Assembly: GCF_024199945.1 (NCBI RefSeq)
Contig: NZ_JANADP010000001.1
Location: 6,758,001-6,822,000, forward strand
Direction of reading: 5' to 3'
DNA: 64,000 nt
Source: Bradyrhizobium sp. CCGUVB4N
GTDB taxonomy: Bacteria > Pseudomonadota > Alphaproteobacteria > Rhizobiales > Xanthobacteraceae
Numbering within the stretch: position 1 is the stretch's first letter; every line of letters begins with the position of its first letter. This document shows, in pieces, positions 26,394-34,812 of the stretch. The notes beneath the pieces were generated by a model. The model had not been told where the DNA came from. It did not search any database and was given only the letters and a program-made list of their open reading frames with translations. Position numbers and translations under genes: made by a program.

Positions 26394-26531
26394 TCAGCGC
26401 GTTGGAAAATTCGGCGCGGTATCGCCGACTGTCAACCGCTCCGATCCATCGTCGGTCAATTCGAGGAGATACCGCAAAGCAGAACCAGGGTCGGCAAGAG
26501 AGTCGTCGAAAACAATTGCCGCGGCAAACTG
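26394..26531 (-). pseudogene. Orphan coding relic, unidentified
   Basis: On the minus strand a 45-codon stretch reads like protein (for example RYLLELTDDGSERLTVGD) and ends in TGA at 26394. It is preceded in frame by a TAA and has no start codon with a ribosome site. I do not recognise the family. It may be the C-terminal remnant of a gene lost from this junction, or chance. Confidence 0.2.
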
Positions 26532-26638
26532 TTATCGATACCGTAAGCTGATCATCGTTCGCTGTCGCGAGCGTCGGCAGGCCAAATCCCGTGGCACGGA
26601 GGCAGGCTCCACACACACCAAGCAGACATCGCGTTGAG

Positions 26639-27688
26639 ATGAAGCGAACTCGGACGACGACCAGAAAGGCGCCCAAGCGGCCAGCGACCATGGCTGAGGT
26701 GGCGGCGCGGGCGGGCGTTTCCACCATGACCGTCTCGCGTGCGTTGAAGAGCGATGGTGCCGTCTCCCAGGAGACGCGGCAGCGCATCCTCGCCGCCGTC
26801 GAAGAGCTCGGATATGTGCTCGACCTGTCTGCGGGCGCACTGTCCTCGAAGCGGACGGGTTTCGTGGCGGCCCTCATCCCTTCCATCAACAACTCCAATT
26901 TCTCGGACACTGCGCGCGGCATCACGGAGGCGATCGAAGGCCAGGGGCTGCAGATGCTTCTCGGCTACACCGACTACGATATCGACAAGGAGGAGCAGCT
27001 CGTGCGGGCGATGCTGACGCGCCGGCCCGACGGGATCATCGTCACCGACGGCCGGCACACGCCGAAGGCGCGGCGGATGCTGCAATCCGCCGGCATTCCG
27101 GTGGTCGAGACCTGGGATCTGCCTGCCGATCCGATCGACCATGTCGTGGGCTTCTCCAATGCCGAAGCGTCGCGCGCGCTGGTGCACCGGCTCTATCAGA
27201 AGGGCTACCGCAACATTGCGTTCATCGGCGGCGCAAGCAGGCGCGACACGCGCGGCGCAGATCGCCGGCTCGGCTACAAGCGAGCCGTCGAGGAGCTCGG
27301 CCTGCCGGTCGGGCGTACGATCTCGTTCGGCAATCCGCCAATCTCCATGCAACAGGGCGGCGAGGCCATCGTCCAGCTCATCGAGCAATGGCCGGACGTG
27401 GACGCCGCCGTTTGCGTCTCCGACCTGTCTGCCTTTGGCGCGATCATGGAATGCCATCGCCGCGGCTGGGCAGTCCCTGGCCGGATCGCGGTGGCCGGCT
27501 TCGGCGACTTCGAGGTTTCGCGCTGCTCCTGGCCGAGGATCACGACCGTCGCCGTCGATTGCCGCAATATCGGACTGGAAGCCGGCAGCGTCCTGCTGCG
27601 CGCCATCGACGATGTGAGGGAAGGCCGGAGACCCGGGCCCGAGACCTTGATCGTCCCCTTCGAGGTCATCGAGCGCGAAAGCAGCTGA
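26639..27688 (+). CDS. LacI-family regulator, GntR (gluconate repressor)-like
   Basis: ATG 26639 gives 349 residues; an upstream GTG at 26591 is possible. The helix-turn-helix TMAEVAARAGVSTMTVSRAL is at about residues 17-36, followed by a full effector domain. The sequence resembles the GntR branch of LacI regulators. Its probable sites are the perfect palindromes tgttatcgataaca (27723-27736) and atgttatcgataacat (34758-34773), close to the ATGTTACCGATAACAT-like operators described for gluconate repressors. It likely represses the importer downstream and the divergent pair at 34712/34813. Confidence 0.88.
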   Translation: MKRTRTTTRKAPKRPATMAEVAARAGVSTMTVSRALKSDGAVSQETRQRILAAVEELGYVLDLSAGALSSKRTGFVAALIPSINNSNFSDTARGITEAIEGQGLQMLLGYTDYDIDKEEQLVRAMLTRRPDGIIVTDGRHTPKARRMLQSAGIPVVETWDLPADPIDHVVGFSNAEASRALVHRLYQKGYRNIAFIGGASRRDTRGADRRLGYKRAVEELGLPVGRTISFGNPPISMQQGGEAIVQLIEQWPDVDAAVCVSDLSAFGAIMECHRRGWAVPGRIAVAGFGDFEVSRCSWPRITTVAVDCRNIGLEAGSVLLRAIDDVREGRRPGPETLIVPFEVIERESS

Positions 27689-27695
27689 GCCCGGC

Positions 27696-27736
27696 TTGAC
27701 AGCGTCGCCCGACCGGGTACGGTGTTATCGATAACA
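27696..27736 (+). promoter_or_regulatory. Promoter with GntR-type operator before the Rbs-type importer
   Basis: TTGACA at 27696-27701 is a consensus -35 box. The -10 region falls on the perfect 14-base palindrome tgttatcgataaca (27723-27736), so a bound repressor would cover it. The importer ATPase gene starts about 105 bases downstream. Confidence 0.6.
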
Positions 27737-27841
27737 AATATGACGCCATAACGGATCACGATCGCCAAGCGCCTGGTCAACGGTCGGGAGATGCTCCCAA
27801 TCGTTCGCGGCCGGCTGGCGATTTCGGGAGGAGAGCCAGGC

Positions 27842-29341
27842 ATGGCATCGGGTGCGCTGCGCTTCGATGGAGTCGTCAAATCGTTTGGCGGCACTCGCGC
27901 GCTCAAAGGCGTCAGCTTCGGCGTCGGGCGCGGCGAAATCGTCGCCCTGCTCGGCGAGAACGGCGCGGGCAAGTCGACCCTCATCAAGGTGCTCGGCGGC
28001 ATCCATCGTCCGGATGCCGGCGCGGTGACGATCGCAGGCGAGCCCTATCACCATGCGCCCGGCGGCCGCGCCGACCACCAACCTGTCGCCTTCATCCATC
28101 AGGATCTCGGCCTCGTCGAATGGATGACGGTGGCGGAGAATGTCGGCCTCGCGCAGGGCTTTCCGCGAACCCGGCCGTTCGGCCTCATCGACTGGCGTGG
28201 CGCCGAGGCGCGCGCGACCAAAGCGCTCGCGCTCGTGGGCTGCGATATCGACCCGACCACGCGCGTGTCGAGCCTGTCGCGCACCGAGAAGTCGCTGGTC
28301 GCCATCGCCCGCGCGCTCGTCGTCAATTGCGATTTCCTCGTGCTCGACGAGCCGACCGCGAGCCTGCCGGCAGACGAGGTTGAACGCCTGTTCGCGGCGC
28401 TGCGGCGCCTGCGCGAGCAGGGCGTCGGCATGATCTATGTGTCGCACCGGCTCGACGAGATCTTCCGCATCGCCGATCGCGTCGTCGTGTTGCGCGACGG
28501 TCAGCTCGTCGGAGAGAAAGCGATCAGCGAGACTTCGCCGGAGGATCTGGTGCGGCTGATCGTCGGCAGGCCCCTGCTCGACATGTTCGAGAAAGCGGCT
28601 TCCCACTCCGGCAAGACCCGCGTCACGGTGCGAGGATTGATCACCCCGAAGGCCGGCCCTGTGGATTTCGACGTGCGCGAGGGCGAACTCCTCGGCCTCG
28701 TGGGCTTGCGCGGCGCGGGCCAGGAGGACGTCGGCCGGGCGCTGTTCGGCGCGGTCGCACACCGCGGTGAGATCCTGATCGACGGCACGGCCCCCGATCT
28801 GTCCAGCCCCGTGACCGCCATGGCCGGCGGCATTGGTCTGGTTGCCCGCGACCGAACGGAGGAATCGATCGCGGCATCCTTGTCGATCCGCGAGAATGCC
28901 TTCCTCAACCCGGGCGCTTCCGGGCGCGGCCTGTTCGACGTGCTGGCACCGCGCCGCGAAGCGGAAGAGGCGGTCAAGCTCGGCGCCCTCGTGGGCCTGC
29001 GGCCCAATGATCCGCATCTCGCCATCGAGGGGCTGTCAGGCGGCAATCAGCAGAAGGTCGTCGTCGGACGCTGGCTTGCCACCGGCCGCAAGCTGCTGGT
29101 GGCCGAGGATCCGACTGCCGGCGTCGACGTCGGAGCCAAAGCCGAAATCTATCGGCTGATCGCGCGCGCCATCACCGAAGGACTTGCCGTCGTCGTCGTC
29201 TCCACCGACTTCGAGGAAGTTGCGCATATCTGCCATCGCGCGCTCGTCTTCAACCGCGGCCGGATCATCACCGAGATCGCCGGCGACAACCTTACGACCG
29301 AAGCCCTGATCACCGCCGCGTCGGCCTCCGAGGCCGCGTAA
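27842..29341 (+). CDS. Sugar ABC transporter ATP-binding protein, two-domain RbsA type
   Basis: A GGGAGGAG site 8 bases before ATG 27842 sets the start; the product is 499 residues. The N-terminal ATPase has Walker A GENGAGKST, a variant signature SLSRTEKSLVAIARAL and Walker B FLVLDEPTASL. The C-terminal ATPase lacks a usable Walker A (GLRGAGQED) but has a normal signature LSGGNQQKVVVGRWL and AEDPTAGVD, the usual asymmetry of RbsA-type proteins. It powers the importer formed with the next two genes. Confidence 0.93.
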   Translation: MASGALRFDGVVKSFGGTRALKGVSFGVGRGEIVALLGENGAGKSTLIKVLGGIHRPDAGAVTIAGEPYHHAPGGRADHQPVAFIHQDLGLVEWMTVAENVGLAQGFPRTRPFGLIDWRGAEARATKALALVGCDIDPTTRVSSLSRTEKSLVAIARALVVNCDFLVLDEPTASLPADEVERLFAALRRLREQGVGMIYVSHRLDEIFRIADRVVVLRDGQLVGEKAISETSPEDLVRLIVGRPLLDMFEKAASHSGKTRVTVRGLITPKAGPVDFDVREGELLGLVGLRGAGQEDVGRALFGAVAHRGEILIDGTAPDLSSPVTAMAGGIGLVARDRTEESIAASLSIRENAFLNPGASGRGLFDVLAPRREAEEAVKLGALVGLRPNDPHLAIEGLSGGNQQKVVVGRWLATGRKLLVAEDPTAGVDVGAKAEIYRLIARAITEGLAVVVVSTDFEEVAHICHRALVFNRGRIITEIAGDNLTTEALITAASASEAA

Positions 29342-29386
29342 GGGACAAATCGCACGGGCTCGCGAGAGGCCCGCCGGGAGGAACGC

Positions 29387-30445
29387 ATGGGAATGAATTC
29401 GATCGAATCGAACGCACTGGAGCCGACACGCGCGGATCTCGCCGGCGCGTCGCTGTGGCAGAAGATCACGCGGCTGCTGCCGGTGTACGGCCTGCCGATC
29501 ATCACGGTGGCGCTGATCGCGCTGTTCTCGATCCTCCTGCCCAACACGTTTCCGACGCTGCTCAACCTGCGCTCGATCGTGTCCGATAAGTCGATCATCG
29601 CCATGCTGTCGCTCGCAGCGATGATCCCGATGGCCGCCGGCAAGATCGACCTCACGGTCGGCTATGGCATCGTGCTCTGGCACATCCTGGTGATCAGCCT
29701 GCAAACCGCCTTCGGCCTGCCCTGGCCGGTTGCCGTCCTCGTCGTCATCTGCCTGGGCGCCTTCACCGGCCTTCTCAACGGCCTGCTGGTCGAAGTCGCG
29801 CGCATCGACAGCTTCATCGCCACGCTCGGCACCGGCACGGTGCTCTATGCGCTGGCGCTTTGGCACACCGGCGGCCGGCAGGTCGTCGCGATGCTGCCGG
29901 AAGGGTTCCTCGCTCTCAACGGCACGATGATCTTCGGCCTGCCGATCACGGGCTTCTATGTGCTCGTTCTCGCGGTGGCGATGTGGCTGATGTTCGAATA
30001 TCTGCCGCTCGGCCGCTACATCTACGCCATCGGCGCCAACCCGAAGACGGCCGCGCTCAACGGCATTCCGGTGCAGCGCTTCACGGTCGGCGCCTTCATG
30101 GCCTCGGGCATCCTCACCGCTGTCACCGGCGTTTTGCTTGCCTCGAAGCTGCGCATCGGCCAGGCGAGCGTCGGCCTCGAATATCTCCTGCCCGCCCTGG
30201 TCGGCGCCTTCCTCGGTTCGACCACCATCAAGCCCGGCCGCGTCAACGTCTGGGGCACCATCGTCGGCGTCGCGGTGCTCGCGGTCGGCATCGCCGGCAT
30301 TCAGCAGTTCGGCGGCTCCTTCTGGGTCGAGCCGCTCTTCAACGGCCTCACGCTGCTCGCCGCAATCGGAATGGCCGGATACGCGCAGAGGAAGCGCGGG
30401 GCCGTTGCGAAGGTCCCGGTCGGCGCACCCGATCGCAAGGCTTGA
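29387..30445 (+). CDS. Sugar ABC transporter permease, RbsC type
   Basis: The product is 352 residues, with eight or more hydrophobic segments starting near residue 35 (LPVYGLPIITVALIALFSIL). It shows the family loop IGANPKTAALNGIPVQ near residue 215 and PALVGAFLGSTTIKPGRVN near 270. A GGGAGGAA site precedes ATG. It follows the ATPase gene by 45 bases and belongs to the CUT2 class of importers for monosaccharides and polyols. Confidence 0.93.
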   Translation: MGMNSIESNALEPTRADLAGASLWQKITRLLPVYGLPIITVALIALFSILLPNTFPTLLNLRSIVSDKSIIAMLSLAAMIPMAAGKIDLTVGYGIVLWHILVISLQTAFGLPWPVAVLVVICLGAFTGLLNGLLVEVARIDSFIATLGTGTVLYALALWHTGGRQVVAMLPEGFLALNGTMIFGLPITGFYVLVLAVAMWLMFEYLPLGRYIYAIGANPKTAALNGIPVQRFTVGAFMASGILTAVTGVLLASKLRIGQASVGLEYLLPALVGAFLGSTTIKPGRVNVWGTIVGVAVLAVGIAGIQQFGGSFWVEPLFNGLTLLAAIGMAGYAQRKRGAVAKVPVGAPDRKA

Positions 30446-30466
30446 AACCAACCAACGATGGAGTTC

Positions 30467-30515
30467 GTGGCCGGCGACGAGCCGGCCACAACGGAAAAGT
30501 CCGGCGCAAAGCCGG
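30467..30515 (+). other. Two intercistronic stem-loops between permease and binding-protein genes
   Basis: gtggccggc-gacga-gccggccac (30467-30489) is a perfect 9-base-pair stem. ccggc-gcaaa-gccgg (30501-30515) is a second, shorter one. No T-run follows. Such structures just before a binding-protein gene commonly stabilise its mRNA so that it is made in excess over the membrane parts. Confidence 0.55.
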
Positions 30516-30555
30516 CGATGAAACCGAAACGGCAATTTACCAAGGAGAACGCTCT

Positions 30556-31653
30556 ATGTTGCATTCGATGATAAGAACCGGCGCTGTCGTCGCCGGCCTC
30601 GCATTCGGTCTTGCCTCCGCCCACGCCGACTCGCTCGCTGATGCCAACGCCTTCGTCGAGAAATATGCTTCCAAGGTCGACAAATGGGACGGTCCGACCA
30701 CCGCTCCGAAGATCGCCAAGGGCAAGACCATCGTCGTGCTTGCTTCCGACATGAAGAACGGCGGTGTGCTCGGCGTCACCAAGGGCATCGAGGAAGCGGC
30801 GAAGGCCGCCGGCTGGACCGTGCGCACGCTTGATGGCGCCGGCTCGGTCTCCGGCCGCACCGCCGCCTTCGGTCAGGCCATGACGCTCAAGCCCGACGGC
30901 CTCGTGATCTGCGGTTTCGACGCGGTCGAGCAGAAGCCTGGCATGGAGGCGGCCAAGGCCGCCAAGATTCCGATGGTCTCCTGGCACGCCGCTCCCGCCA
31001 TCGGCCCAGTGCCCGAAGCCGGCGTCTTCGCCAATGTGACGACCGATCCGATGGCCGTCTCCACCGCCGCGGCCAACTGGGCGTTCGTCGATGCCAAGGG
31101 CAAGCCGGGCGTGATCATCTTCACCGACTCGACCTATGAGATCGCGATCGCCAAGGCCAAGAAGATGAAAGAGGTGATCGAGGCGCTCGGCGGCAAGGTT
31201 CTCGAATGGGTCGATACGCCGATCGCCGAGACCTCGACGCGTATGCCGCAGCTCACCACCTCACTGCTGCAAAAGCACGGCGCCGCCTGGACGCATTCGC
31301 TTGCGATCAACGACCTCTACTATGACTTCATGGCGCCCTCGCTGTCCGCGGCCGGCATCAAGGGCACCGGCGCGCCCGTCAATGTCGCTGCGGGCGACGG
31401 CTCCGAAAGCGCCTATCAACGCATCCGCTCCGGCGCCTACCAGGCCGTCACCGTGGCCGAGCCACTGAACCTCCAGGGCTGGCAGCTCGTCGACGAACTG
31501 AACCGCGCCATCGCCGGAGAGAAATGGTCGGGTTATGTCTCGCCGCTGCACGTGGTGACCAAGGCCAATGTCGAGTTCGACGGCGGCCCGACCAATACGT
31601 TCGATCCGGGCAACGGCTATCGCGACGCCTACAAGAAAGCCTGGGGCCTCTAA
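30556..31653 (+). CDS. Periplasmic sugar-binding protein, RbsB type
   Basis: An AAGGAGA site at 30542-30548 sets ATG 30556 (365 residues). The signal peptide core is TGAVVAGLAFGLASAHA, with cleavage near residue 24. The mature part has the class I binding-protein fold: KTIVVLASDMKNGGVLGVTKGIEEAAKAAG at its first lobe and GLVICGFDAVEQ further on. A longer-than-usual N-terminal extension (about 30 residues) precedes the first strand. It completes the CUT2 importer. The ligand is unknown; the downstream enzymes point to a polyol, uncommon sugar or sugar acid. Confidence 0.9.
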   Translation: MLHSMIRTGAVVAGLAFGLASAHADSLADANAFVEKYASKVDKWDGPTTAPKIAKGKTIVVLASDMKNGGVLGVTKGIEEAAKAAGWTVRTLDGAGSVSGRTAAFGQAMTLKPDGLVICGFDAVEQKPGMEAAKAAKIPMVSWHAAPAIGPVPEAGVFANVTTDPMAVSTAAANWAFVDAKGKPGVIIFTDSTYEIAIAKAKKMKEVIEALGGKVLEWVDTPIAETSTRMPQLTTSLLQKHGAAWTHSLAINDLYYDFMAPSLSAAGIKGTGAPVNVAAGDGSESAYQRIRSGAYQAVTVAEPLNLQGWQLVDELNRAIAGEKWSGYVSPLHVVTKANVEFDGGPTNTFDPGNGYRDAYKKAWGL

Positions 31654-31755
31654 GCGTCCTTCCCCTCACCCCGAGCACGGCATGACCGTGCTCCCTCGGC
31701 GGTCGGCCGGAAGCTGACCGCCGATTTTCTTCCACTCCATCAGACAGACGAGCGA

Positions 31756-32100
31756 ATGCCTATGTTCATCCGTTGCGCTTTTTTCAGTGGCCGCATCAAG
31801 CCGGGACGCGAAGCCGAATTCACCGCCTATGTGCGCGAGAAACTCGTGCCGCTGTGGACGCGCTTTCCCGGCGCCGAGGAGGTTCGCGTGCTGCGCCAGG
31901 AGGAAAGCGACAGCGACGCCCAGCGTTACGAGATGGTGCTCGCGATCCGCTATCCCTCGCGCGAGGCCATCGAGCAAGCGCTCGCCTCGCCGGTTCGCTT
32001 CGAGAGCCGCGAAGTGACCAAGGGGCTGACGGAGATGTTCGACGGCTCCATCTTCCACACGGTCTTCAAGGCCGATGATTTCGCGCTGCCGACCGACTGA
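31756..32100 (+). CDS. EthD-like dimeric alpha/beta-barrel protein
   Basis: The product is 114 residues starting at ATG 31756 (or 31762). It reads as a small ferredoxin-like barrel: FIRCAFFSGRIKPGREAEFTAYV, a middle VLRQEESDSDAQRYEMVLAIRY strand and SPVRFESREVT. Similar small proteins accompany sugar and aromatic degradation genes, where they may act as mutarotases or decyclases. The function is not known. It sits between the binding-protein gene and a lactonase-like gene on one strand. Confidence 0.65.
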   Translation: MPMFIRCAFFSGRIKPGREAEFTAYVREKLVPLWTRFPGAEEVRVLRQEESDSDAQRYEMVLAIRYPSREAIEQALASPVRFESREVTKGLTEMFDGSIFHTVFKADDFALPTD

Positions 32101-32118
32101 TCGCGGAGATCTGACGCC

Positions 32119-33024
32119 GTGAGCACTTACGACGTTCTCGACCAGCGCTTTCAGGCGCTGATCATCGGACATGCCAAGCTCGACAGGCTCTGGACCGGCA
32201 GCCGCTGGGCCGAGGGCCCGGTCTATGTGCCGGCCGCCAAGTCGCTGCTGTGGTCCGACATTCCCAATGACCGCGTGTTGCGCTTCGACGAGACCGACGG
32301 TTCGGTCTCGGTGTTCGAAAACCCCTGCGGCTATCACAACGGTCATAGCCGCGATGCGCAGGGACGTGTGATCGCCTGCGAACACGGCGGCCGCCGCATC
32401 TCGCGGCTGGAGCCCGACGGCCGCTGGGTGGGACTGGTCGAGCGCTTCGAAGGAAAGCGTTTCAATTCTCCCAACGATGTCGTGGTCAAGTCGGACGGAA
32501 CCATCTGGTTTTCCGACCCGACCTACGGCATCGACAGCGAGTATGAAGGGCACGCCGGGCCCAGCGAGATCGGCGCCAGCAACGTCTATCGTTTCGATCC
32601 GGCGAGTGGCGCACTGTCGGCGGTTGTGACAGACATGGTGAAGCCGAACGGTCTCGCCTTCTCGCCCGACGAGCGGCTGCTCTATGTCGCCGAAACGGGC
32701 GCGACGCACGTGCCGGGCCTGCCGGCTATCATCCGCGCCTATGACGTTGCACCGAGCGGGCTTGCGGTGAGCGAAGGCCGCACCTTCGCGACCTCACCGG
32801 CCGGATTCTATGATGGATTCCGCGTCGATCGGAACGGCAATATCTGGACGTCGACGGCGGATGCCGTCGCCATCTATGCGCCCGACGGCACGCTGATCGG
32901 ACGCATTCCGGTGCCTGAGATCGTCTCCAACCTGACCTTCGGCGGACCGAAACGAAACAGGCTCTACATCACCGCCCAGACATCGCTCTACGCGATCTTC
33001 GTCAACGCGCACGGATTGTCCTGA
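32119..33024 (+). CDS. SMP-30/gluconolactonase-family sugar lactonase
   Basis: The start is GTG 32119, 18 bases after the preceding stop (301 residues). The six-bladed propeller is visible through motifs WAEGPVYVP, SDIPNDRVLRFDE, NSPNDVVVKSDGTIWFSDP (metal ligands Asn and Asp) and KPNGLAFSPDERLLYVAETG. Family enzymes hydrolyse aldono-lactones. With the SDR and other dehydrogenases nearby it suggests an oxidative pathway: sugar to lactone to sugar acid. It is the last gene of the importer operon. Confidence 0.9.
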   Translation: MSTYDVLDQRFQALIIGHAKLDRLWTGSRWAEGPVYVPAAKSLLWSDIPNDRVLRFDETDGSVSVFENPCGYHNGHSRDAQGRVIACEHGGRRISRLEPDGRWVGLVERFEGKRFNSPNDVVVKSDGTIWFSDPTYGIDSEYEGHAGPSEIGASNVYRFDPASGALSAVVTDMVKPNGLAFSPDERLLYVAETGATHVPGLPAIIRAYDVAPSGLAVSEGRTFATSPAGFYDGFRVDRNGNIWTSTADAVAIYAPDGTLIGRIPVPEIVSNLTFGGPKRNRLYITAQTSLYAIFVNAHGLS

Positions 33025-33039
33025 GCCCGCACGGGCGCA

Positions 33040-33921
33040 TCAGGTGGGCGGCGTGCGCGCCGCCCAGAATTCCATGAGCGCGGCCTGATCCATCGCCCCG
33101 CACCCGATCGCGGTCAGCAGGCGATGGATCTCGGCGCAGACGACAGTCATCGGCATCGCGATGCCCGTCTGGCGCGCAAGATCCTGCGCGCCGTTCAGGT
33201 CCTTCACCATGTTGTCGATGCGGCCCGTCGGACGATAGTCGCGCGCGGCAAAGCGCGGCATGTATTCCTGGAGGATCGCGCTGTCGGCGCGGCCGCCACG
33301 CAAGGCTTGCGGAATCTTGGCCGCATCCACGCCGGAGGCCTCAGCCAGCGCCGTCGCCTCGGCGACGGCGACGAAGTTGAGCGCGCACAGAACCTGGTTG
33401 ATCAGTTTCGTGGTCTGTCCTGCGCCGCTCGGGCCCATATGCGTGAAATTCGAGGCGACCTCGGCGAGCACCGCCCGCGCCTCCGCGACATCGGCAGCGT
33501 CCCCACCGGCCATGCAGGTCAACTGGCCGATCAAGGCTTTCGGCGCGCCGCCGGACAGAGGACTGTCGACCCAGCGCAGACCGGCTGCGGCCGCGTCCTT
33601 CGCCAGCGCGCGCGTGGATTCCGGATCGATCGAAGACATGTCGATGATGAGCGTGCCCTTCCGCGCGCCTTCGGCGACGCCTGCCGGTCCGAACACGGCG
33701 GCTCGGACGATCTTGGGCGAGTTGAGGCTGAGGATCACGGCGTCAGCTTCGGCCGCAGCCTTCGCAGCGGTGGTGGCCGCGGTCGCGCCCTTTTCGACGA
33801 GGCTAGCTACCTTCGCAGCATCAAGATCGAACACCAACAGGCGGGTGTTGGTCTGAGCCAATCGAGTTCCGATCGCGCCGCCCATGGCGCCGGCGCCGAT
33901 CAATGCGACTGAACAGGGCAT
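33040..33921 (-). CDS. 3-hydroxyisobutyrate dehydrogenase-family oxidoreductase
   Basis: The product is 293 residues. The NAD-binding motif ALIGAGAMGGAIGTRLA is at the N-terminus, SPLSGGAPKA near residue 120 is the substrate motif, and the catalytic Lys lies in GQTTKLINQ near 170. This is the beta-hydroxyacid dehydrogenase family, which includes tartronate-semialdehyde reductase and L-threonate dehydrogenase. It is convergent with the lactonase gene (15 bases) and lies 35 bases downstream of an SDR gene on the same strand. A role in the sugar-acid pathway of this block is inferred. Confidence 0.87.
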   Translation of the reverse strand: MPCSVALIGAGAMGGAIGTRLAQTNTRLLVFDLDAAKVASLVEKGATAATTAAKAAAEADAVILSLNSPKIVRAAVFGPAGVAEGARKGTLIIDMSSIDPESTRALAKDAAAAGLRWVDSPLSGGAPKALIGQLTCMAGGDAADVAEARAVLAEVASNFTHMGPSGAGQTTKLINQVLCALNFVAVAEATALAEASGVDAAKIPQALRGGRADSAILQEYMPRFAARDYRPTGRIDNMVKDLNGAQDLARQTGIAMPMTVVCAEIHRLLTAIGCGAMDQAALMEFWAARTPPT

Positions 33922-33956
33922 TTCGACATCTCCGCGGTGAGTTTCGGCGGCACGCC

Positions 33957-34712
33957 TCAGAGCGAGGCCGTGATCCCGCCGTCGACATAGAGCACGTGCC
34001 CGTTGACGAAGGAGGACGCGCCCGAAGCGAGGAAGATGCAGGCGCCAACGAGTTCCTCGACCTTGCCCCAGCGGCCCGCGGGGGTGCGCTTTTCGAGCCA
34101 GGCCGAGAACGCGGAATCCGCAACCAGCGCGGCATTGAGCGGCGTATCGAAATAGCCGGGCGCGATCGCGTTGACCTGAAGGCCGTGTTTCGCCCAGTCC
34201 GTCGCCATGCCCTTCGTCAGATTTCCGACCGCGCCCTTCGTCGCCGTGTAGGGCGCAATCGACGGGCGCGCGAGCGCAGTCTGCACCGACGCGATGTTGA
34301 TGATCTTCCCGGCGCCACGCGCGATCATGTGGCGCGCGCAGGCCTGGCCGACATTGAAGACCGAGGCGATGTTGGTTTGCAGCAGGCGTTGGAACGCGTC
34401 CGCCGGGAAATCCTCGAGCGGCGCGCGGTGCTGCATGCCGGCATTGTTGACGAGGATGTCGATGGGCCCGATGTCGGCCTCGAAGCGGTCGACGGCCGTA
34501 CGGGCCGCGGCGTGATCAGCGGCATCGAAGGCGAGCGTTCGCGCGCCGGCAATGGAGCTCGCGGCAGCCGCAAGCTTGGCCTCGTCGCGACCGTTGAGAA
34601 CGACCTGCGCACCGGCCTCGGACAGGCCGCGCGCAAGCGCAAAGCCGATACCTTGCGAAGATCCTGTCACCAGCGCTCGGCGTCCTGTCAGATCGAACAA
34701 GTTGATTGCCAC
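33957..34712 (-). CDS. SDR dehydrogenase (gluconate 5-dehydrogenase-like)
   Basis: A GTG start at 34712 with AAGGAAA upstream gives 251 residues; a longer GTG start at 34751 has no better ribosome site. Motifs: TGSSQGIGFALARG for cofactor binding, NNAGMQH, IINIASVQT and the catalytic YTATK. The protein resembles keto-gluconate reductases. The perfect palindrome at 34758-34773 stands about 45 bases before the start, so the repressor at 26639 probably controls it. Confidence 0.87.
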   Translation of the reverse strand: MAINLFDLTGRRALVTGSSQGIGFALARGLSEAGAQVVLNGRDEAKLAAAASSIAGARTLAFDAADHAAARTAVDRFEADIGPIDILVNNAGMQHRAPLEDFPADAFQRLLQTNIASVFNVGQACARHMIARGAGKIINIASVQTALARPSIAPYTATKGAVGNLTKGMATDWAKHGLQVNAIAPGYFDTPLNAALVADSAFSAWLEKRTPAGRWGKVEELVGACIFLASGASSFVNGHVLYVDGGITASL

Positions 34713-34757
34713 CCTGTTTCCTTTTCTTGCGGCTCGACATACCACTCTCACTACACT

Positions 34758-34773
34758 ATGTTATCGATAACAT
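34758..34773. promoter_or_regulatory. Perfect 16-base GntR-type operator in a divergent promoter region
   Basis: atgttatcgataacat is fully palindromic and shares its 14-base core with 27723-27736. It lies between the divergent SDR (34712) and D-2-hydroxyacid dehydrogenase (34813) genes, so one repressor could silence both. Confidence 0.7.
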
Positions 34774-34812
34774 GAACTGTCAAGACCGCGCCAAAGAGGA
34801 GCGCTCACCTGC

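Larger units (their letters stand above)
26068..26638. other. 571-base gap: repeat copy C, coding relic and half operator
   Basis: The left part holds repeat copy C (26196-26269) reading rightwards. A minus-strand fragment of 45 codons (26394-26531) looks like a decayed gene tail. A partial match to the GntR-type operator, tgttatcgatacc, lies at 26530-26542, about 100 bases before the repressor start, and would fit autoregulation. I see no intact gene in the gap. Confidence 0.45.

Noticed and set aside
26260..26637. 125-codon + strand open frame in the gap before the GntR-type repressor
   Set aside because: It is rich in Arg, Ser and Thr, has no ribosome site or motif and overlaps the repeat copy; I treat the gap as non-coding with a relic on the other strand.
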